Shown piece by piece: positions 21,800 through 35,100 of a stretch of 64,000 nucleotides of DNA (its first letter is position 1; each line of letters starts with the position of its first letter). The DNA comes from Prunus persica (lineage: Eukaryota > Streptophyta > Magnoliopsida > Rosales > Rosaceae), in contig NC_034011.1 in the NCBI RefSeq assembly GCF_000346465.2, positions 24,735,941 through 24,799,940 of the forward strand, given 5' to 3'. The notes under the pieces were generated by a model. It was not told the origin of the DNA. It did no database searches and saw nothing but the letters and a program-made list of their open reading frames with translations. Made by a program: the position numbers and the translations under genes.

Positions 21800-24310
21800 A
21801 TGGCTTCCACTTACTGCTGTTCACTTTCACTGCCGCCCATTCCCAACCCACCAACCCTCAACAAAACCCAACTCTTTCCCACAAAACTTTACAGCCCAAA
21901 CCCGTTTTCTCACTCAAATTTTACACTTCGGAGTCCCAGAATCCGAGCTACCAACTTCTCCTCGTCCACCACAGTCCAAGATGAAGCTCAAAAGCTTAGT
22001 GACGAAGCCATGAGCATTGACAATCTTCGCCGCTTCGTTAACCTCAACTTGGGCAAGTGGAATGGTTCCTTCTTTGTAAGTATCTAGTTTGCACTACAAA
22101 ATTTGAGTTAAATATGGTTGCTATGGCTAAGTAAACGCAAGAAAAGTAGAGAAATTCAGTCTTTTGTTTTATGTTGTGTTTGTCAAGATGGCAAATTATT
22201 CAACTTTCTGAGAAAAATGCATGTAGTTAGCTCTATTCGTTGAGTTATTGGTTTTCTGGGTTTGGTAATGAGAGATTGAATTTGTCTTTTTGCTCTGTTT
22301 TATCTCCTTTCTTCAACATTTTCTGGGCAGTCAAACAGATAAATTAAGTGTTCGAAGAATCGGCCTAGGCGGCCGCCTAGCCGCTAGGCGGGTCTGGGAG
22401 CCTGGGCGGGTCGTGTGATTTCAGATTATTTATTAGTTTCAGTGATTTTGTAGCAATTTGATGCTGTTGGGAATCTATTGCATAAAGTGAATACGAAGCT
22501 GTCAGCTAGCTCTTACGGGGAAGATGAACTCATCAGTCTCATTCAAACGTGAGTTTCAGGTCCACTTATTACATTTAAAAAGTAAAAGTCTAAAAGATAA
22601 AAGGAAAGATTAGGGATTAGAAAAAATAATAAATTTGTTTATGTTATATAAAATATTTTGATTGTGTCAAGTGTCAATCATTTATAAACTTTGTATATTA
22701 TTGATTCTAACACGTACTTTTGCTTTGCCATTCTAAACGGCTTGATGCTGTCATGCTTTGTAGATTATATATTGAACAAGCTTCATCAAGCACATCTGTT
22801 TCTGGATATGATGATGATGAGCTGGAATGGGCAGAATACAAAATTAAAGAAACCAACATGTTCACTGCGGACAAATATCAACAGGTGAGGTTTTACCAGT
22901 GTCTGGAGATCATTTTCCCTTGATGAAATAGTTTATAGCTTAGTTTTTGTGATCAATTGTTTTCTGTTGAATATCCATTGTGATTAGTCTGCAGATTGGA
23001 TTCTTCCCCAATGAGAAAGCATTTTCTCTGAGGTACCAGACCGCTGGCATGCTAGAAACTGTGCTAAGACAAGGGGTTCTTGGGGAAGATGACACTGGTG
23101 AAGACTCACCAAAGTGAGTGGTTCCTCCCTCAAAAGATGTTCTTCATGATTTTATGATAAAACTATAAACAGTGGGATTGTAGCAATTGGTGTATACACA
23201 TATTTCTTGTCCATTGGTGTTTCTTATTATTTTGTCTGAGCTATTTTTGTTTCTTTTCTTTCATGATCATTGGTGGAGCTCCATTGCTTTTCTAACTAAA
23301 AGGGTTTCACTAACACTAAAACTATTTGGTCTCCTCAATTTGTCTTCATTGTGTAGAAATCTAAAGCTTCCTTCCCGTCGGCCTTCTATTGTATGTGAGA
23401 GTTGTTTGTATTCACTAGAGAAAGATATGCGAGTAAGAGCATTCCATATCATGGACCCAAAAGGCATTGTTGAAATGCTTCTCATCTTCCTTGAGGAAAG
23501 AGGAGATGGAGTGCTTCTTCCTCCTTCCCTCGACAATAATATGGTAAATTTCACAAAGAAAACTAGTAGTGAGGATTTTTTTTTATTTTACTAGCATTAC
23601 ATTTTTACTTTCTGAGTGCAGTATCTTATATTATGTTTTTTTTTTTAATTGGTCTCAGGAAAACAAAGACAGGATTGTTCCATTTCTTGGTAAGTGGAAA
23701 GGTCATTCCATAACAAAACGAAGTGGTGTTTATGGATCAACAATGGCTGAAGCTGAAACAGTAACATCACTTGAGATGGATGATAAGGGCCAAATTATTC
23801 AGGTATCTTCCACTCCAAGCAAATCCTTTTCGAGACAACAGGGAATGTTAAACCAATTTGCTTCGTTGATATAAATTTAGATGATCTAAGAACTCATTTC
23901 CCAAAAAGGAAAAATGAAAGGACTGTATACATATTATTGTTGGTTTACGTTTTGTTCAAGCATCAGTCTTTTACTTCCTTTTTTCATTTTCCCTAATTTC
24001 TGTTCATAAATAATATCAGGGCATCACTTCCACCTCTGCTGCGGGTGATGTTACCACTAATGTGCCGTGGACGGGTATCAAGTCAGACAATTTGGTTACT
24101 TTTGCTGGAGGTTACCAGATGACTCTCTTGCCTGGAGGTATGTACATGGGATGCCCATGTGATGTAGGAAAAAATGTTGCAGAATCCTTGTCATTCCATT
24201 TGGAGTTCTGTTGGCTTGAGGGCCCTGGAAAGAGACAGAGACTGGTTCGCACTTACGATGTCGAAGGTTTGGCGGTCTCAACAACATACTTCTATGAGAC
24301 AAGAATGTGA
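21800..24310 (+). CDS. DUF3598-family plastid protein (calycin-like)
   Basis: Seven exons join in frame: 21800-22075, 22454-22548, 22764-22884, 22995-23113, 23357-23543, 23659-23802 and 24020-24310, giving 410 residues. The N-terminus (MASTYCCSLSLPPIP) is a plastid transit peptide. Two related barrel-like halves follow. The first opens with LNLGKWNGSFF and the second with PFLGKWKGHSITKRSGVYG; both have the GKW-G pattern of lipocalin-like barrels. The end contains MTLLPGGMYMGCP and a long final barrel segment. I place it in the cyanobacterial and plant DUF3598 family. No biochemical function is known to me. Such barrels often bind pigments or lipids, but that is only an analogy. Intron 1 carries a dispersed GC-rich repeat. 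Confidence 0.82.
22353..22416. repeat. GC-rich GGCCTAGGCGG dispersed repeat in intron
   Basis: A block built from GCCTAGGCGG, CGCCTAG and CTAGGCGGGTC units begins TTCGAAGAATCGGCC. It is far richer in GC than its AT-rich intron surroundings. Related blocks occur at 55335-55380, 61701-61776 and 61858-61933, so it is a mobile or amplified family. Confidence 0.75.
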
Positions 24311-26820
24311 GCACTCCATCTTCATTGTAGATATAATTTTTCAGAGGGAGATGGATATTTCTATCCATGGTTTTGCACAGTTCTACATAACCCCATCTGA
24401 TACTCCAGTTTGTACTTTCTTGAAGCCTTGAACTAGTTGAGAGAGTCTGGGGACTAGTCAGGCCAAATTTTTCTTTCCTGGACATTGGAAATATAGGAAA
24501 TGTAAGGTCCCATAACTTCCATTGTTGTTGAACAAGTGTATATTATTCTTGTATGTAATTTCAGATTAAAATTAAAGACAAAGTTTTAGAAGAAAAGTCT
24601 AGTTGCAGAATGCAGCAAATCACATTCATTTCCTCATTGAAAAAGTTAAAAGTTTGGAATTTCTGCAACCAGAATTGCAATAAAGGCTTTTTAGAAAAAT
24701 ATAAGTTGTCAATTTTTCCAGTTTGTCTGGGCCCTTCATGTCGGAAATTCACTAATTTGTAATATGACTTGCACAACTTGGTGGAGATGAATCAATCAAG
24801 TCCCTTGCTGCTTAAATAGCACAAGACTATCTATGTAAGTGATATGCGCCCCCCACAACCACCAAAACCAAAATAAAATTAATGCAACTACTCTCCCACC
24901 TTTCTTCTTTGGCTATTAATATCTCAATGTGGAGCTGGCATATGCAGAAACCATAGAACTAGGAAATACAAGCCTATTACAAATCTAATTTATAATTTAT
25001 AAGGTGTATATGCAAGATTGACCCAAAAAATATATAAATAAAACACACATCGCAAGTCGCCGACATGCCTTGCACAATGAAAAATAACTTTAACTATCAA
25101 ACTATTGTAGTTTAGACTATCGTTAAAAAAACAAAAACAAACATCGCAAGCAAGCACCAGCTGTTTTTTTTTTTGGGGGTAATTGACCTTTATCAAGTTT
25201 CCATACATTTGAGAGCTTGCGTACGTCAACAAGAGTGTAAATGTCTATTTTATTATGCTACATGGCGCTGTCAATATGTTATGTTATGCATAAGACTACT
25301 GGAATGTTCTTTTACTTTCATGTTCTGCACTTCATTCATCTTCCAAGTTTTTTTCAAAAAAATGACGGAATAATATTTTAATTTAAATGTGGAAACGTAC
25401 CGTGTAACACTTTTACTAATTATATTTTTCAGATTTAAATGTCCTAAAGTCAGAACCTTTGTCGGTTGCTAGCATAGGCTGCCAAAACAAGAATGATCGT
25501 GGGCTGCACAGACAACACCCAAAAAAAAAAAAAAAGTGGAGCTGAAGGAGGTGATAAATATTAAATTAAAATATTTAATTTGGACAGACAATCTAAAGAT
25601 CTGGCTATGGATAATCACAACCGTTGGGTCCCATCAGAATTGATGATGATGATGAGAGTGGATGGTGGTGGTGGCTCGTTTTTAGTGAAATTTTTGGAGG
25701 CTTAGCTAATAATAAATCTTTTTCCGGCCAAAAAAGCTAAAAAAATTCTAAATTTGTAAGGACCACACGGCACCTTGATGCCGGATTTTCTTTCGTGGGG
25801 CCCCCGGATGGTGAGTTTTGTCACAAAACTTCGTGTTACATGCGATGTATTACCCTTTAATGGTGTTTTACTATACCGTCCCCGTTTGCCACGCTAGTTT
25901 ACTTGTATACCCTATAATACTTCCATTCACCTCTCTCCACGTATAATAACTGGTTTAACTGTTTTTTTTTTTAATCTCTCAATCTTTTTTTATTCTAAGA
26001 ATCGAATCATGAACACGTTCTAATTTTAAAAACCCATCTTACTTTCTTCTTTTGGGATTAATTTCATTCAAATAGTCGTATTTTAAATTCAATTATAATA
26101 TATCGAGAGATTTTAACATTTTCACAATTTTACATCACATATACATATTAACTAATTAGAATGTAAGTTTTTATTTTCTATACAAGTTTGTCACATATTT
26201 AAAATTACAGACGATTGCGAGTCATATTATGTGAATTTTCTTTAAATATGCAAAATTGAGGCTCAAATCGGGAACAATTCACTTATAAATCATAGTTGGA
26301 TAGTTACAAACAATATAAGGAGTTCCTTTTATACAAAAGAAAAAACAATAAAAAGGAGTGGTTAAGGCAAAGAAGAAGCTTAGCATCCATAGACAGTCTA
26401 TTGCGTTAATGTTTTGTTGTGTTGGGCATCCCTTGTCTTGACCCAGATGCCGGTCTTGGAGGGCAACAAAGATTAAAGTCCCATCTATATGTCTATCTGT
26501 CTCTGTCTGAATTTCACTTTGGAGCAATTTGCCGTTTGGGAATTAACGAAGCCATACAGCCTCTAAATAAAAACATTACAAAGCTTTTTAAAAAAAAAAA
26601 AAAAAATTATATTAAAAAACAAAGAAAAGTTGTCATTGTCCATTTTCTGCTCCGTGGACTTTCCACTTGAAAATTCAGGATAGCACGAAACCACCAAAAA
26701 CCCAACTAATTTCTGAAGAGCAAAACCAAGCAACACAACACAAACCAGTTGCAGAAGAAACACAGAAAATAGAGAGAGAAAAACAGAGAGTTACAGAGAG
26801 ATAGATAAAACAGAGGGTTT
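24311..26820. other. 2.5-kb intergenic region upstream of the WRKY gene
   Basis: No exon can be supported. It is AT-rich with homopolymer A and T runs (for example near 25517 and 26587). The final 60 bases form a purine-rich GAGAGA leader for the WRKY gene. Confidence 0.5.
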
Positions 26821-29800
26821 ATGACAGAAAAAGAAAAAAGGTGCTTGCTTGATATAGCATCAATGGCCAAAAACCAAGACTCTGAGAGAGTCTCAGTTTC
26901 AGCACCACCCCAACCGCAAAGACCAGTCATAACACTGCCACCGAGGCCTTCCGCTGAGTCCCTTTTCAGCGGCGGATCTGGAGCCAGCCCGGGTCCGATG
27001 ACCCTGGTCTCAAGCTTCTTCCCCGACACATACCCTGACTCAGAGTACAGGTCCTTCTCTCAGCTCCTGGCCGGAGCCATGGGCTCGCCTATGGGGTCCA
27101 CAAGGCCAATCCAATTTAACGAAAACCCAGTTGATGGTTCGGCCCAATTAGAAGGAGGCTCTGAAAATGGCGGTGAGAACAAGTCTGGGTTTAAGCAGAG
27201 TAGGCCTATGAATTTGATGGTGGCTCGGTCGCCATTGTTCACTGTTCCACCTGGATTGAGTCCCTCTGGGTTGCTTAACTCGCCTGGCTTCTTTTCACCT
27301 CCGGTAAGTTTACAAAAGCTCTCCCAATGCTATATTTAATACTGGGTGTGCTCTGTTTTTTTGTTATTTGTGTGTTTTTGATTACTAACTGTTGATCAAT
27401 GGTTATGTACTTGTGTGATTTTGTGAACATGGGTTGGTCAAAGGTGCTTCTTTTGTACTTGTGCTCACAGGGTGTACATTTGTGGGTTGAGGATATGATT
27501 GGGGTGGTTATTGAGTATTAACAGAAGCTATTACTCAATGATGGGCTGGTCAAAGGTGCTTCCTTTACAACAATTTTGTTTTGATGATAATGGCTGGCCC
27601 TTCCTGATACCCCATGCAAAATGATGAATTTCTTCACAAAATTGTATTGTATACAAGGAAAGTTTGAAGAAATGATGGATTTCTTCACATAATTATATTG
27701 ATACAAGGAAAGTTTGAAGAAATCAACTACCATCCAACAACAAATCAGGCCCTCAGGTTCTGCCATTCACAACAACTCTGTGAAAATCGTGCATTTATAG
27801 CCGCAACTAAATTAATGCCTATTTTCCCTGAGTGTTGGTCCTAGTTTGTATTATTTCACTCCAATCATAAGTTTATTCTTGCTCTTTGGTTAGAATCCCG
27901 GATTAAGGATGGCTAACTATGATGTGTCTCATATAAAATGGACACATGGGTAGCATGGGACTTCAAAGATACAATCATGTCCAATTTTGGTGGACGAATT
28001 TGTTTAGTTTGTTGTGTCATGTGCATGCCCCTATTACATGTTACATATTGTCAAAAGTCAAAATTTTGCTTAGGTAAGTGTCTTTTCTACTCTGCATCGT
28101 GTAACATTTGTTAAAGGCTCCTTCAACTATGGTTAAACATATAGAACCTTGAAGCTGATAAAGAGGTGATCTACATATCTAAGCCATTCAATATATTGAT
28201 GCATTGGCGACAGACCATATGGAACATATGTTGTTATTGGTGCTTCGTACCATATTGTCTTTCTATGCAATATAGTATGATTTCTGAAGTTGGATGACTT
28301 GTATTAGCATCAGGTATTCATGAATTTTTCCTCATATTGGTGCAGAGTCCATTTGGAATATCACACCAGCAGGCATTGGCGCAGGTTACTGCCCAAGCTG
28401 CACTAGCCCAATCTCGTATGCACATGCAAGCTGAATATCAACCCTCGTCAGTAGGAGCTCCCACAGAGCCACAGGCATATCATCCATCCGTAATGCCCAA
28501 TGAAGCATCTCAACAGCAGACATTACCTTCAACATCTGACCATAGAAGTTCCGCGGGGCAATCATCAGAGGCCTCTCATTCTGATAGGAAATACCAACCT
28601 TCATCTGTGGCCACTGATAGGCCTGCAGACGATAGCTACAACTGGCGGAAATATGGGCAGAAGCAGGTTAAGGGCAGTGAGTATCCTCGAAGTTACTACA
28701 AATGCACACATCTGAATTGCCCTGTCAAAAAGAAAGTGGAGCGTTCTCCTAATGGCGAAATAACTGAGATTATATACAAAGGGCAGCATAACCATGAAGC
28801 CCCTCAACCTAAACGTGGAAAAGATGGTGGTGATCTGAACGGACACTTGCATTCGCAGCCTAGGCCTGAAAATGGATTGCAAAGATTGGTTGGAGATTCA
28901 AACGGGTCTAGTGAAAATATAGCTTCTCACTCAATGCTTGAGAGGCATCAAGAATCTACTCAAGCTGCTCCTGGACAGTTACCAGGGGCAAGTGACAGTG
29001 AAGAGCTACGCGATGGGGAAATTAGAGAAGAGGGGGATGCTGATGAACCAAATCCAAAGAGAAGGTATTTTCAAAACCAATCATTTCATGTAATCACAGG
29101 ATACTTTCTCCTTTGTTTTGTCTTAACGTTAAAATCTCCTTGTCTGGGCGTGCAGGAACATAGATGTTGGGCCATCTGAGGTAGCTTTGTCACACAAGAC
29201 AGTGACAGAACCAAAAATCATTGTGCAAACAAGGAGTGAAGTCGATCTTCTAGATGATGGCTACAGGTGGCGCAAGTATGGACAGAAGGTGGTCAAAGGG
29301 AATCCTCATCCAAGGTGGGAACTTTCTCCATATGAATCTTTGCCTATTTTCAGTTCTACTGATTGCATTATGCAAATGGAATTAGGATGGTTTCTCTAAA
29401 TTGTTTCCGACATGTTTATATTTAAGATCCTATAAATTAAGCATTAGGATGGCATCTTTTTTGGCCCCAGTTAAAAAAGGATATAAAGTATTCTAAAAAT
29501 TCTTCACACTTTCTTTTATTGTGTATCCTATTTGATAGATGGAGGTAAAATTATGAACCATTGGACTTAGAAATTAACTTTTGAGGAGTGGGATAAACTC
29601 TCGATTACTGATGCGGAGCAAGCCATTAATTAAAGAACAATTACTTTCTGATCTTAGAGAGTCACTTACTTAGCATACCTTTAAACAATATGTGAATAAT
29701 TTATTCTCTAATATTTTTCATTCTACTTGAGATATGGTTTCCTTATTATGAGCATCGTTTCTGATACAAATGCGTTAACAGAAGCTATTACAAATGCACT

Positions 29801-30064
29801 TATGCGGGGTGCAATGTCCGTAAGCATGTTGAGAGAGCTTCCACTGACCCCAAAGCTGTCATCACTACATACGAGGGGAAACATAACCATGATGTTCCAG
29901 CAGCTAGAAACAGCAGCCACAACACAGCCAATAACAATGCATCACAGTTAAAACCACTGACGGTTGTGGCAGAGAACCATCCCCTTCTTAAAGGGGGAGA
30001 ATTCGGAAACAATGACCAGAGACCAGTACTTCTACAGCTAAAAGAAGAGCAAATCTTTGTGTAA
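26821..30064 (+). CDS. Group I WRKY transcription factor, WRKY3/WRKY4-like
   Basis: Four exons, 26821-27303, 28346-29064, 29156-29314 and 29782-30064, join in frame to give 547 residues. There are two WRKY domains. The N-terminal one has WRKYGQK at 261-267 with a C281-x4-C286-x22-H309-x-H311 zinc site. The C-terminal one has WRKYGQK at 439-445 with C459-x4-C464-x23-H488-x-H490. The exon 3/4 junction falls at the PR/SYYKC position, the conserved intron of group I C-terminal WRKY domains. The N-terminal part has [23 protein letters not shown] and [11 protein letters not shown], shared with Arabidopsis WRKY3/4, and an SP-rich stretch typical of MAP-kinase targets. It should bind W-box DNA (TTGAC C/T) in the nucleus; relatives act in necrotroph defence and senescence. 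A start at residue 15 (MAKNQ) is also possible. Confidence 0.94.
27621..27724. repeat. Tandem duplication of about 52 bp in WRKY intron 1
   Basis: GATGAATTTCTTCACA and the segment ending CAAGGAAAGTTTGAAGAAAT occur twice, back to back, with a few differences. The repeat is confined to the intron. Confidence 0.7.
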
Positions 30065-30767
30065 AGTGCTCCGCTGAAATCGATTATGGAGGTAAAGGTC
30101 AGCAGTCAAATCCAACCAACTAACATTGTGCAAAATGAATGAATACAGAAAATAAAGAAAGGCCTAGAGAGGTTTTTGCGTGGTGATTGTTGCTGGTGTG
30201 TGATCCGTTTTGATAAAATGGTGCAGAAAGTTTTGCTGTAGGCCCTCCATGATTTGTAAATTTGAATGCAGAAATAGGGTCGTATAGAATTATTTCACAC
30301 TGAAATGGGAATACAAGTATATCTACTCATGTATAAATTTACTTTTAACATATTCTTAGTCTTGTTTATTTCTGCTTATGTGGGCTTCTTTTCGTGGGTT
30401 GTTTTTTGACCGGCACAAAGCAAAGCTGGCTGGCTGGCTGTTCTTCATCCTGTTTATTACTTCTCTGCTAATGTGTGCTGTTCTTACTTTTGGGTACATG
30501 CCTACGTGGGCTGTTTTACGACTGGCACAAAGCAAAAAGTTGAGGAGGCAGGCCAACTCATCTGCCATATGATCTTGTTTGTATGTTGACTGCCTGCACA
30601 TTGAAGATGTGGCTTCGCATATCGAATAAGTTTGGTTTCCATGATTTGGTTAGAGATCCAAGTTTTAATTGCATGGTCACGTTTGTTTCGAAAACCATAT
30701 AACAAAAGTTTACAACCATGCATTTGGAAGCAACAAAGAAAGATTTAAAATTAATAGCTTTTAACTA
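30065..30767. other. WRKY 3' flank with an imperfect direct repeat
   Basis: A sequence of about 33 bases, TGGGTTGTTTTTTGAC plus GGCACAAAGCAAA, occurs near 30393 and again, diverged, near 30505. No gene is seen. Confidence 0.5.
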
Positions 30768-30971
30768 CTCGTTTAGGAGTGATTCTAAATAAGTAAATAA
30801 TCATTTGAAGTGATTTTAAGCGATTATGGAGAAAATTACTTTTCATGTGTTTCTCCATAAAATCATTTTAAAACTACTTAAAGTGATTTAAAGTGATTAT
30901 ATGGAGAAATATGGGGGTGATGTTTATTCTCATAAGTGATTTTGGTCATCTCAAAATCACTTTCAAACGAG
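30768..30971. mobile_element. Small inverted-repeat MITE
   Basis: The ends read CTCGTTTAGGAGTGATT on the left and, from the right, CTCGTTTGAAAGTGATT. Internally GTGATTTTAAG-type blocks recur and pair with AATCATTTTAAA. The length is about 204 bp and there is no coding capacity. The superfamily is uncertain because I cannot settle a target duplication. Confidence 0.6.
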
Positions 30972-32192
30972 CCGTAATTTACTTGTATATCAAATGGATC
31001 AAGTGTCTTGTGTTCTTCGTATACTTCAGCCTCTTTTAAAACACCGCGTAGCACATATTTGCATAATTGAAAAAAGAAACGACTAATTTTAGAAATTGTT
31101 GTGACACCCCGACTCATAAATTTAGCACAGCCTTCAAACAAAATGTTGACCAGTATTTTGGAGGAACAATGACCGACATACCAAAGTTCTTTATCCAAAT
31201 GTACTTTGGTCCAAAGTTTATATCAAACATAAACTGAGTTCATTGAATCGGGTGGAGTGGTGTAATTAACAGATAGCTATATTATACAGTAAACAATTTG
31301 ATGTGGATTAGGAAGGTGGGGTCTTTTTTATTTATCCGTTTATTACTTTTTTCAGTCTAAAGTGGAGCCAAAGATCCAAAATGAATAGCATGTACAAAAA
31401 CAGGGGAGGGTTCCAAAAAACTAATAATATCTACTCTGTTTCTGGATATACAATCATGCAGTGCTGTGGGGCTGTTGGGCAGTTGGCCTGCAACCACCAT
31501 CACCACCCTCACCTCTCACCCCATGAATGACAGTCATGACACAAACTCCGCAACTCACTCGCTCTCTCTCTCTCTCTCTGTTTCTCAGTGTCTCTGTGCG
31601 ACTCTGTACATTTGTCCAACCAAACACCAAACCATGAAAGCAACAAATGGGGAAGATAGAAAATAAAAACAGAAGAAAATAAAAACAGAACAACCAACAT
31701 CCCGTCTTTTCCTTTTTTTTGTAAAATTACAAACCCAAAAAAATATAAAATAAAAATGAAAGCAAAGCAAAAAAGACACAAAGAAAGAAAGAGAAAGATG
31801 AAGAAACAGATTAGGACCCACGCATGTATATGTAGAAATCAATGTTGTTGTCTGTTGTCGTCTCTTTCTCTTTCTGTAATTGTCCTCCTTTGGTTGCGGA
31901 CCGTTGGCCATTGCATCCTCATAATCCTCCCGCACATTTCGCAAAAACCGAGGACTCATTGAAACACCCAAAAAACCAGCCAAAAATGGCGACTCTGTTT
32001 TCTCCCGAGGGCTTAAGCCTCCCATTATTGTCCCTCCCCCAATTTTGGCTTCGTATGCAAATCCATTTTTGAGCTCGTAATGCTGTAGGGGTAACCTCCC
32101 TTTATCGACCCATCTCCCGATCTCGGCCGTCGATCTTCGGCCACCCCACATTTTTCCGATCGATCGATGCTGGCGGGATTTGGCGGTGGTGA
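30972..32192 (+). other. Kinase gene promoter and leader region, (CT)n tract and a uORF
   Basis: There is a (CT)n run at about 31561-31579. A 28-codon upstream open reading frame (31986-32072, beginning MATLFSPEGLSL) sits about 120 bases ahead of the kinase start and would probably lie in its 5' leader. A long open frame on the other strand here has no family signature, and I treat it as spurious. Confidence 0.5.
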
Positions 32193-35100
32193 ATGGGTTG
32201 CATCAGCTCGAAGCAGGCGGCTGCCTCGGCGTCTCCTTGTTTCGAGTACTCGGCGGCCGTGGCCGACAATGGCTCTGTCGTTCTGCAGCCTTCTTCTTCT
32301 TCCCTGAAGAACAGCGCCACCACCACCACCACCAACAACAGTAAAATCAACCGATCCAAATCCAAATCCAAATCTAAGTCTAATTCAAATTCTTCCGAAT
32401 TTAAGAAAACCAACAGTAAGAAGGATATTCAACGTCAGGACAAGTCGGAGGATCGGAGCAGAGAGTTGATTCAGTTGAAGAAGTCAAAGAAGGAGAAGGA
32501 GGGGTCTCTAAATAGTTATAATAGTCACAATAGTCATAATGGCGGGAAAGGCAGCGGATTTAGCTTCCGGTTGGGTTTTTCTAATCGAGTGTCTTTGGAG
32601 GCTGAGCAAGTCGCCGCCGGTTGGCCCTCCTGGCTCAGCGCCGCTGCCGGTGAAGCCATTTATGGCTGGGTCCCCCTCAAAGCTGATTCTTATGAGAAGT
32701 TGGAGAAGGTAACACCTTTGGCAACTCATGCTCTGTTCTTTTGCTTTTTTTTTTTTTTGGGTACTACTATCACATTAGATTCCAGGCTGATGTTTTCTGC
32801 ATTTAATATTTGCCAATGAATTGGCTATCTGATTGATTCAATTCAAATTGACAGTTCCCATCTTTCGTTTGTTTAAATGTACAAGCCTTCAAAATCTTGC
32901 AATGTGATTTTTGTTTTGGTGTAATTCAATGCCAAGTGAATCATTATGACTATGGCCTCACATGCATGTTAGTTTTTGAAATGTGCTATTTATATATAGC
33001 TAATTCTCTGCCCACATTGTTTTGAATCTTGCATTTGCTTACAGTTTATTGATTTTTGACAATCGTTCTTTCTAATTGCTTGTGTGCATGTAGATTGGAC
33101 AAGGTACGTACAGCAGCGTGTTTCGAGCCCGCGAAGTTGAAACAGGGAGGATTCTTGCACTCAAGAAAGTGCGTTTTGACAATTATCAGCCGGAGAGCAT
33201 TAGATTTATGGCACGAGAAATTATGATTCTTCGTAGGCTTGATCATCCAAACATCATGAAATTGGAGGGGATAATAACATCTCAATCATCAAGTAGCATA
33301 TACCTCGTATTTGAGTACATGGAACACGATCTTGCTGGACTAGTAGCTAGTTCTGACATCAAATTCAGTGACATGCAGGTTAGATTCTTGCTTAATTCCT
33401 TTCCCTTAGCAAGTTTTGCAGAAACAGTATTTGTTATCAAAGCATTTTCTGCAGTACAAGTATACAACTTTGTCAGAACATTCTTCTTTTTCTCTACCAT
33501 ACAAGTCAATAATTTTGGTTCAATTTTGTTTCTGTAGATTAAGTGTTATATGAGGCAGCTATTATCTGCAGTCGAGCACTGTCATTTAAGAGGCATTATG
33601 CATCGAGACATCAAAGCATCAAATATTTTGGTAAACAATGACGGGATTCTAAAGTTGGGAGATTTTGGATTGGCGAATGTCGTTAACTCCAAGAACAAGC
33701 AACCGCTGACCAGTCGTGTGGTGACCTTGTGGTATCGTCCACCTGAACTTCTGATGGGGGCAACAGAGTATGGAGTATCCGTGGATCTATGGAGTGTCGG
33801 CTGTGTATTCGCAGAACTTTTTCTTGGGAAGCCTCTCCTTAAAGGGAGAACTGAGGTAAGCACAGTGCTCCTCTGTTTATGTATTTATAAAACCTTTGCC
33901 TTATTGTATGCTAATATACAATCCTCATAAGCACTATGGCATTTAGAATTCAAGATGAAGTTAATAACTAGCGTCTCGGTTTCTAGCACTTAACAGACTC
34001 TCATGCTGTTTTATTTAATTTCCAGGGGACTCTGATAATTTGAGATTGTACTTATCTGACAGCTGAAGTTAACAACCACCCTCTCATTTTACAGGTTGAA
34101 CAATTACACAAAATTTTCAAGCTTTGTGGCTCCCCACCAGAAGAATACTGGAAAGCGTCAAAGCTTCCTCATGCAACCATGTTTAAACCTCAGTATTCTT
34201 ATGAGAGTTCTCTTAGGGATAGGTGTAAAGAATTTCCGACTACTGCAGTGGACATGCTAGAAAATCTTCTTTCAGTAGAACCTTACAAGCGCGGGACTGC
34301 CTCCTCTGTCCTTATGGCTGAGGTAATGGTTATGAAAACATGATCTCTGTAGAAACATCTTCAACGCAAAAATTCTGAATTTCAATATAGAGCTCAAAAC
34401 ATTGGCACAAGTTAGCTTTCCTAAGTAGTTGTACATGGCAAATCCTTTGGACATTGTTTTAAAGAGACATTTTTTAAAGCTAACAAAAGTTCTAACTTTG
34501 CTGATTCAATTCTTTATCATGGATATTTTCCTCCAGTACTTCAGAACAAGACCTTATGCGTGTGATCCCTCTCACTTGCCAAAGTATCCACCTACCAAAG
34601 AAATGGATACCAAAAGTCGTGAAGACTCGCAAAGGTAAATTCTTCATTCATAAACATTTCTATTGAGGTTGTGGTTCGGATATATCTATAGGACTCAGGT
34701 GTTTCCGTTTTGAGTCGTGAAGTTTACTGAGAACCGGATTCAAATGTATAGTACTTCATAGATTAAGACAATGCTTTACTGCTGCAGTTAATTATGGGGT
34801 ACTTAGATGACTGCATTTGCTACATTCTCAGACAACTTAATTGTGTTGAATAACTTGTGTTGTCAGGAAAAGGCCTGGTATTCGAGCGCGGGAGACATCA
34901 AGGAAGCCAAGGAGAGTTCGTAAGACCTTGCAAGAGTCAAATAATTCCGCTAAGTTAGCACCAAAAGAGGTGTTTCTCTGTCTCTATTCATGCATGTGTA
35001 TCTGTGTTAGTGTTATAGAAGGAAGAAGCAAGAAGCCAGCCAGTTTTAATTGAATGATTTATCCTTGACTGTGCAGGATGGGCAAGATGATAATACTCAA

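Noticed and set aside
31585..32151. 188-codon open frame on the minus strand opposite the kinase leader
   Set aside because: It has no family similarity, its translation is low-complexity, and it lies antisense to a probable 5' leader.
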